Shown piece by piece: positions 61,913 through 64,000 of a stretch of DNA of 64,000 nucleotides. A program made the translations under genes and the position numbers. Within the stretch, counting starts at the first letter, position 1. Each line of letters begins with the position of its first letter. Below the pieces are notes generated by a model. The model ran no database searches. It was not told where the DNA came from and saw only the letters and a list, made by a program, of their open reading frames with translations. The stretch lies in the NCBI RefSeq assembly GCF_005144865.1, contig NZ_SWFM01000006.1, positions 124,001 to 188,000 on the forward strand, in the 5' to 3' direction. Origin of the DNA: Guptibacillus hwajinpoensis. GTDB taxonomy: Bacteria; Bacillota; Bacilli; Bacillales; Guptibacillaceae.

Positions 61913-61942
61913 TTGACAAATCCCACCTTTAGGATGTACACT
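61913..61942 (+). promoter_or_regulatory. perR promoter
   Basis: TTGACA (61913-61918), an 18-base spacer and TACACT (61937-61942) precede the PerR box at 61945 and the perR start at 61996. Confidence 0.55.
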
Positions 61943-61944
61943 AT

Positions 61945-61959
61945 TTATAAACATTACAA
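61945..61959. promoter_or_regulatory. PerR box at the perR promoter
   Basis: TTATAAACATTACAA matches TTATAATNATTATAA at 12 of 14 fixed positions and lies directly after the -10 hexamer, where bound PerR would block RNA polymerase. Confidence 0.55.
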
Positions 61960-61995
61960 AGTAAGAATGCTTGTTGAAAGTGAGGTGCATGACGA

Positions 61996-62430
61996 ATGGC
62001 TGAAGAAAAACTGCACGAAGCAATTGATGCAATGAAAAGTTCAGGAGTTCGCATTACTCCGCAGCGTCATGCCATTCTGGAGCATTTGATCCAGTCTATG
62101 TCCCATCCTACAGCTGATGAAATATATAAGTCTCTAGAAGGTAAGTTTCCTAACATGAGTGTTGCAACAGTTTACAATAACTTAAGAGTATTTAAGGAAA
62201 TCGGACTAGTGAAAGAATTAACTTATGGAGATTCTTCTAGTCGATTTGATTGTGTAACAACGGATCATTATCATATTATTTGTGATGATTGTGGTAAGAT
62301 AGTAGATTTTCATTATCCTGGATTGGATGAGGTAGAAACACTTGCGGAACAAGTAACAGGTTTCCGCGTTGGTGATCACCGAATGGAGATTTACGGTAAA
62401 TGTCCTGATTGCCAGAAGAGCAAACATTAG
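61996..62430 (+). CDS. perR: Peroxide operon repressor PerR
   Basis: A 144-residue Fur-family repressor. The DNA-binding winged helix covers about 1-85 ([36 protein letters not shown]). The regulatory metal site uses [20 protein letters not shown] (His/Asp) and the structural zinc site CDDC and CPDC. PerR senses H2O2 by oxidation of metal-bound histidines. The start has AGTGAGGTG. Position between bcp and ygzB/ygxA matches B. subtilis. Confidence 0.94.
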   Translation: MAEEKLHEAIDAMKSSGVRITPQRHAILEHLIQSMSHPTADEIYKSLEGKFPNMSVATVYNNLRVFKEIGLVKELTYGDSSSRFDCVTTDHYHIICDDCGKIVDFHYPGLDEVETLAEQVTGFRVGDHRMEIYGKCPDCQKSKH

Positions 62431-62440
62431 ATATTTAGCC

Positions 62441-62484
62441 AAGAACAAAGGCTTCCCCATTATATGGAGGAAGCCTTTGTTCTT
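62441..62484. terminator. Bidirectional terminator between perR and ygzB
   Basis: AAGAACAAAGGCTTCC and its complement form a 16-bp stem. Confidence 0.9.
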
Positions 62485-62485
62485 G

Positions 62486-62851
62486 TTATGACTGTTTTTT
62501 CTGGATTTTCTTAATGTTGTATTTCTCGTCGAATTCTTTGCCGTCAAGTTCTGGATCCATTGTTAGTGGTTGTTTGCAGTGCATGCATGCATCTACACGT
62601 CCTAGAACTTTGGTCGGCTTCTCGCAATTTGGACAAACTACTTGAATAGCTCTTGTAGAGAGCATTCCGATCCAAAAGTACACAACAGCACTAGCAATCG
62701 TTGCAAGAAATCCAATTAGCATGAAGGCGGTCATAAGAAAAACAGAAGTCTTGAAAAATATTCCTATATACATAATCGCAATTCCGATAAAGACAAGACT
62801 CAGTGCGAACGTACGAATTTTATTAATCTTATTGGTATACTTTAGTTGCAT
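62486..62851 (-). CDS. ygzB: YgzB family zinc-ribbon membrane protein
   Basis: A 121-residue protein with two or three hydrophobic segments (about 14-62) followed by a zinc ribbon, [14 protein letters not shown] and [13 protein letters not shown]. This is the YgzB (DUF2614) family found in Bacillaceae. Function is unknown. The ATG at 62849-62851 has AGGAGGG 8 bases upstream; an in-frame GTG six codons earlier precedes that site. Confidence 0.9.
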   Translation of the reverse strand: MQLKYTNKINKIRTFALSLVFIGIAIMYIGIFFKTSVFLMTAFMLIGFLATIASAVVYFWIGMLSTRAIQVVCPNCEKPTKVLGRVDACMHCKQPLTMDPELDGKEFDEKYNIKKIQKKQS

Positions 62852-63061
62852 TGCATGTCCCTCCTGCACACAAGTATAGCATATGCATAGGGTGTAAGCA
62901 CTTTCCTTGTTAGACTACATACAAATTTCAAATATAGGTTGCTTAATTTATTACAGGATTTATAATGTGGACTGTTGAATACTTAAGTTTATACGGTAAA
63001 AGGTAAAATGGATTTTAACAAATGGTATTATTAAGTATAAATACTTCTGGAGGATACAATG

Positions 63062-63928
63062 ATGGAGAACCTTTTAAGGCCGATTTATCAAGAGAGAGCC
63101 AGTCATCCCGATACACTCGGTGTCCTGGTGATTGAAAAAACGAAGCCGTTTCATCCACTGACAGACAATTTCGATGTTGTTTTATTGATCATTGTAAATA
63201 ATGATGAAAAGTCATGGTTCGTAAAACACTATGAATTTGAAGATAAGAAGGCTGCTATGCACGTAGTATCAGAACAACAGGTTAATGAGTGGTTAGGATC
63301 TGGTAGTCACCGTCGCCTAGTTGCGTGGCTTGTGAATGGTAAAATCATTTTTGACCGTAATGAATACATAGCCGGATTAAAAGAGCGTATTCGTGACTTC
63401 CCTTATGAAGAGCGGACACGAAAAATAGGTGTTGAATTTGCTCGACTTATTAGAAGATATACGGAAGGAAAAGAATTATTTGCTTCTAAGCAATATATGG
63501 ATGCTTATAACTTTATCCTTCATGCTTTGCACCATCTAGCTCGTCTTTCAGTAATTGAACATGGTTTTCACCCAGAGATTACAGTTTGGAATCAGGTGAA
63601 ACATATTGAGCCAGAAATTTTCAAATTGTACACCGAGCTATTATCTGGAGAAGACCCTCTAGATAAACGTCTTGAATTGCTTCTTTTAGCTAACGACTTC
63701 TCTTTATCTTCTAAATCTAATAATGCAACAGTTCATATACGAAATGTCATGAATGAACGTAACAGTGCATGGACATATCAGGAATTAATGGAAGACGAAC
63801 AATTAAAAGATTATGGCATAGATCTTGGGGCGCTTCTTGAATATATGATTGATAAAAATCTAATTGAAGTTCATCGAAGTGAGACTAAAGGTGCTGGAAT
63901 ATTCATACGTGAGTACAAAGCTATATAA
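63062..63928 (+). CDS. ygxA: YgxA nucleotidyltransferase-like protein
   Basis: A 288-residue protein with the YgxA layout: an N-terminal NTF-type nucleotidyltransferase-like domain (about 1-110; GVLVIEKTKPFHPLTDNFDV, LLIIVNN) followed by helical regions (about 115-215; ALHHLARLSVIEHGF) and a substrate-binding-type C-terminus. Function is unknown. The ATG at 63062 is 8 bases after GGAGG; the ATG at 63059 is 5. In B. subtilis ygxA directly precedes an rRNA operon, and the window ends in a strong promoter. Confidence 0.88.
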   Translation: MENLLRPIYQERASHPDTLGVLVIEKTKPFHPLTDNFDVVLLIIVNNDEKSWFVKHYEFEDKKAAMHVVSEQQVNEWLGSGSHRRLVAWLVNGKIIFDRNEYIAGLKERIRDFPYEERTRKIGVEFARLIRRYTEGKELFASKQYMDAYNFILHALHHLARLSVIEHGFHPEITVWNQVKHIEPEIFKLYTELLSGEDPLDKRLELLLLANDFSLSSKSNNATVHIRNVMNERNSAWTYQELMEDEQLKDYGIDLGALLEYMIDKNLIEVHRSETKGAGIFIREYKAI

Positions 63929-63940
63929 GGAATTAATAGA

Positions 63941-63995
63941 ACGGAGAAAAAATATCAACAAAAGGGTTGACCGTATTTTTTCTCCGTGGTATATT
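63941..63995 (+). promoter_or_regulatory. Nested hairpin overlapping a strong promoter (probable rRNA operon promoter)
   Basis: ACGGAGAAAAAATA (63941-63954) and TATTTTTTCTCCGT (63974-63987) form a perfect 14-bp stem, with an inner TCAAC/GTTGA stem. The sequence TTGACC (63967-63972), a 17-base spacer and TATATT (63990-63995) make a strong sigma-A promoter inside the same segment. The stem probably ends ygxA transcription; the promoter reads out of the window. Confidence 0.6.
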
Positions 63996-64000
63996 ATTAC

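Overview
The window looks like a chromosomal segment of an endospore-forming member of the Bacillaceae. The evidence is moderately AT-rich sequence, strong GGAGG-type ribosome binding sites with frequent GTG/TTG starts, spore genes (sspE, sspK, pdaA, yfhD/yfhE-like) and long synteny with Bacillus subtilis. Recognisable B. subtilis blocks are yfkJ-yfkI-yfkH, yfkF/yfkD/pdaA/yfjP/rlmCD, yfhD-yfhE-yfhF-recX-yfhH-sspK-yfhJ-yfhP-mutY-(SDR)-sspE, and ygaB-ygaC(ntdP)-ygaD-ygaE-hemL-bcp-perR-ygzB-ygxA. The species cannot be fixed from sequence alone; a marine or alkaliphilic Bacillaceae lineage is a guess.

Layout. 0-10.7 kb: an unidentified partial gene, ywbE, a ytzI-like gene, a YitT membrane protein, a TspO-like protein, yfmJ, a DUF2071 protein, rarD, a VCBS/FG-GAP-like protein, a DUF2639 mini-protein, a drug-type ABC exporter pair and an orphan IucD-like siderophore monooxygenase. 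10.8-15.1 kb: a sensory cluster with a PAS-STAS protein, acylphosphatase, a YwaF-like membrane protein, the LOV-STAS blue-light receptor YtvA and the degenerate-EAL protein YkuI. 15.4-18.5 kb: YjbQ, a low-molecular-weight phosphatase overlapping a fructosamine kinase (probable protein repair), and yfkI/yfkH. 18.5-30.2 kb: the iron-efflux ATPase PfeT with a PerR box, a VLRF1-type release factor, a fused methyltransferase, VanZ, a TlpA-like thioredoxin with a Fur/PerR-type box, transporters, OsmC, YdaG, YfkD and PdaA.

30.3-35.9 kb: three exact 120-bp palindromic repeats, yfjP, rlmCD, an intergenic DnaA-box cluster, the spore mini-genes yfhD/yfhE, and a GNAT gene whose leader can fold into mutually exclusive structures next to a tRNA-like remnant. 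36-45.4 kb: the yfh/recX/mutY/sspE block and an HMCES-type DNA-protein crosslink enzyme. 45.5-54.4 kb: ygaD (probable CTG start), a five-gene oligopeptide ABC transporter cassette, and ygaE. 54.6-64 kb: hemL, a three-gene ABC-2 exporter, a sigma-factor remnant, a K+ channel, bcp, a dehydrogenase/cobalamin adenosyltransferase pair, perR with an autoregulatory box, ygzB and ygxA. The window ends in a strong promoter that, by synteny, probably drives an rRNA operon.

Themes. Peroxide and iron homeostasis recurs (perR, pfeT, bcp, the TlpA-like gene). A family of dispersed palindromic elements sharing the end GGCTCTTTTCGTA and a GAGCGGAA core occupies at least six intergenic sites. No CRISPR array, insertion sequence, prophage or functional tRNA was found. 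Most genes are ordinary core genes. The least explained items are the GNAT leader, the DnaA-box cluster, the 120-bp repeats and the fused methyltransferase.
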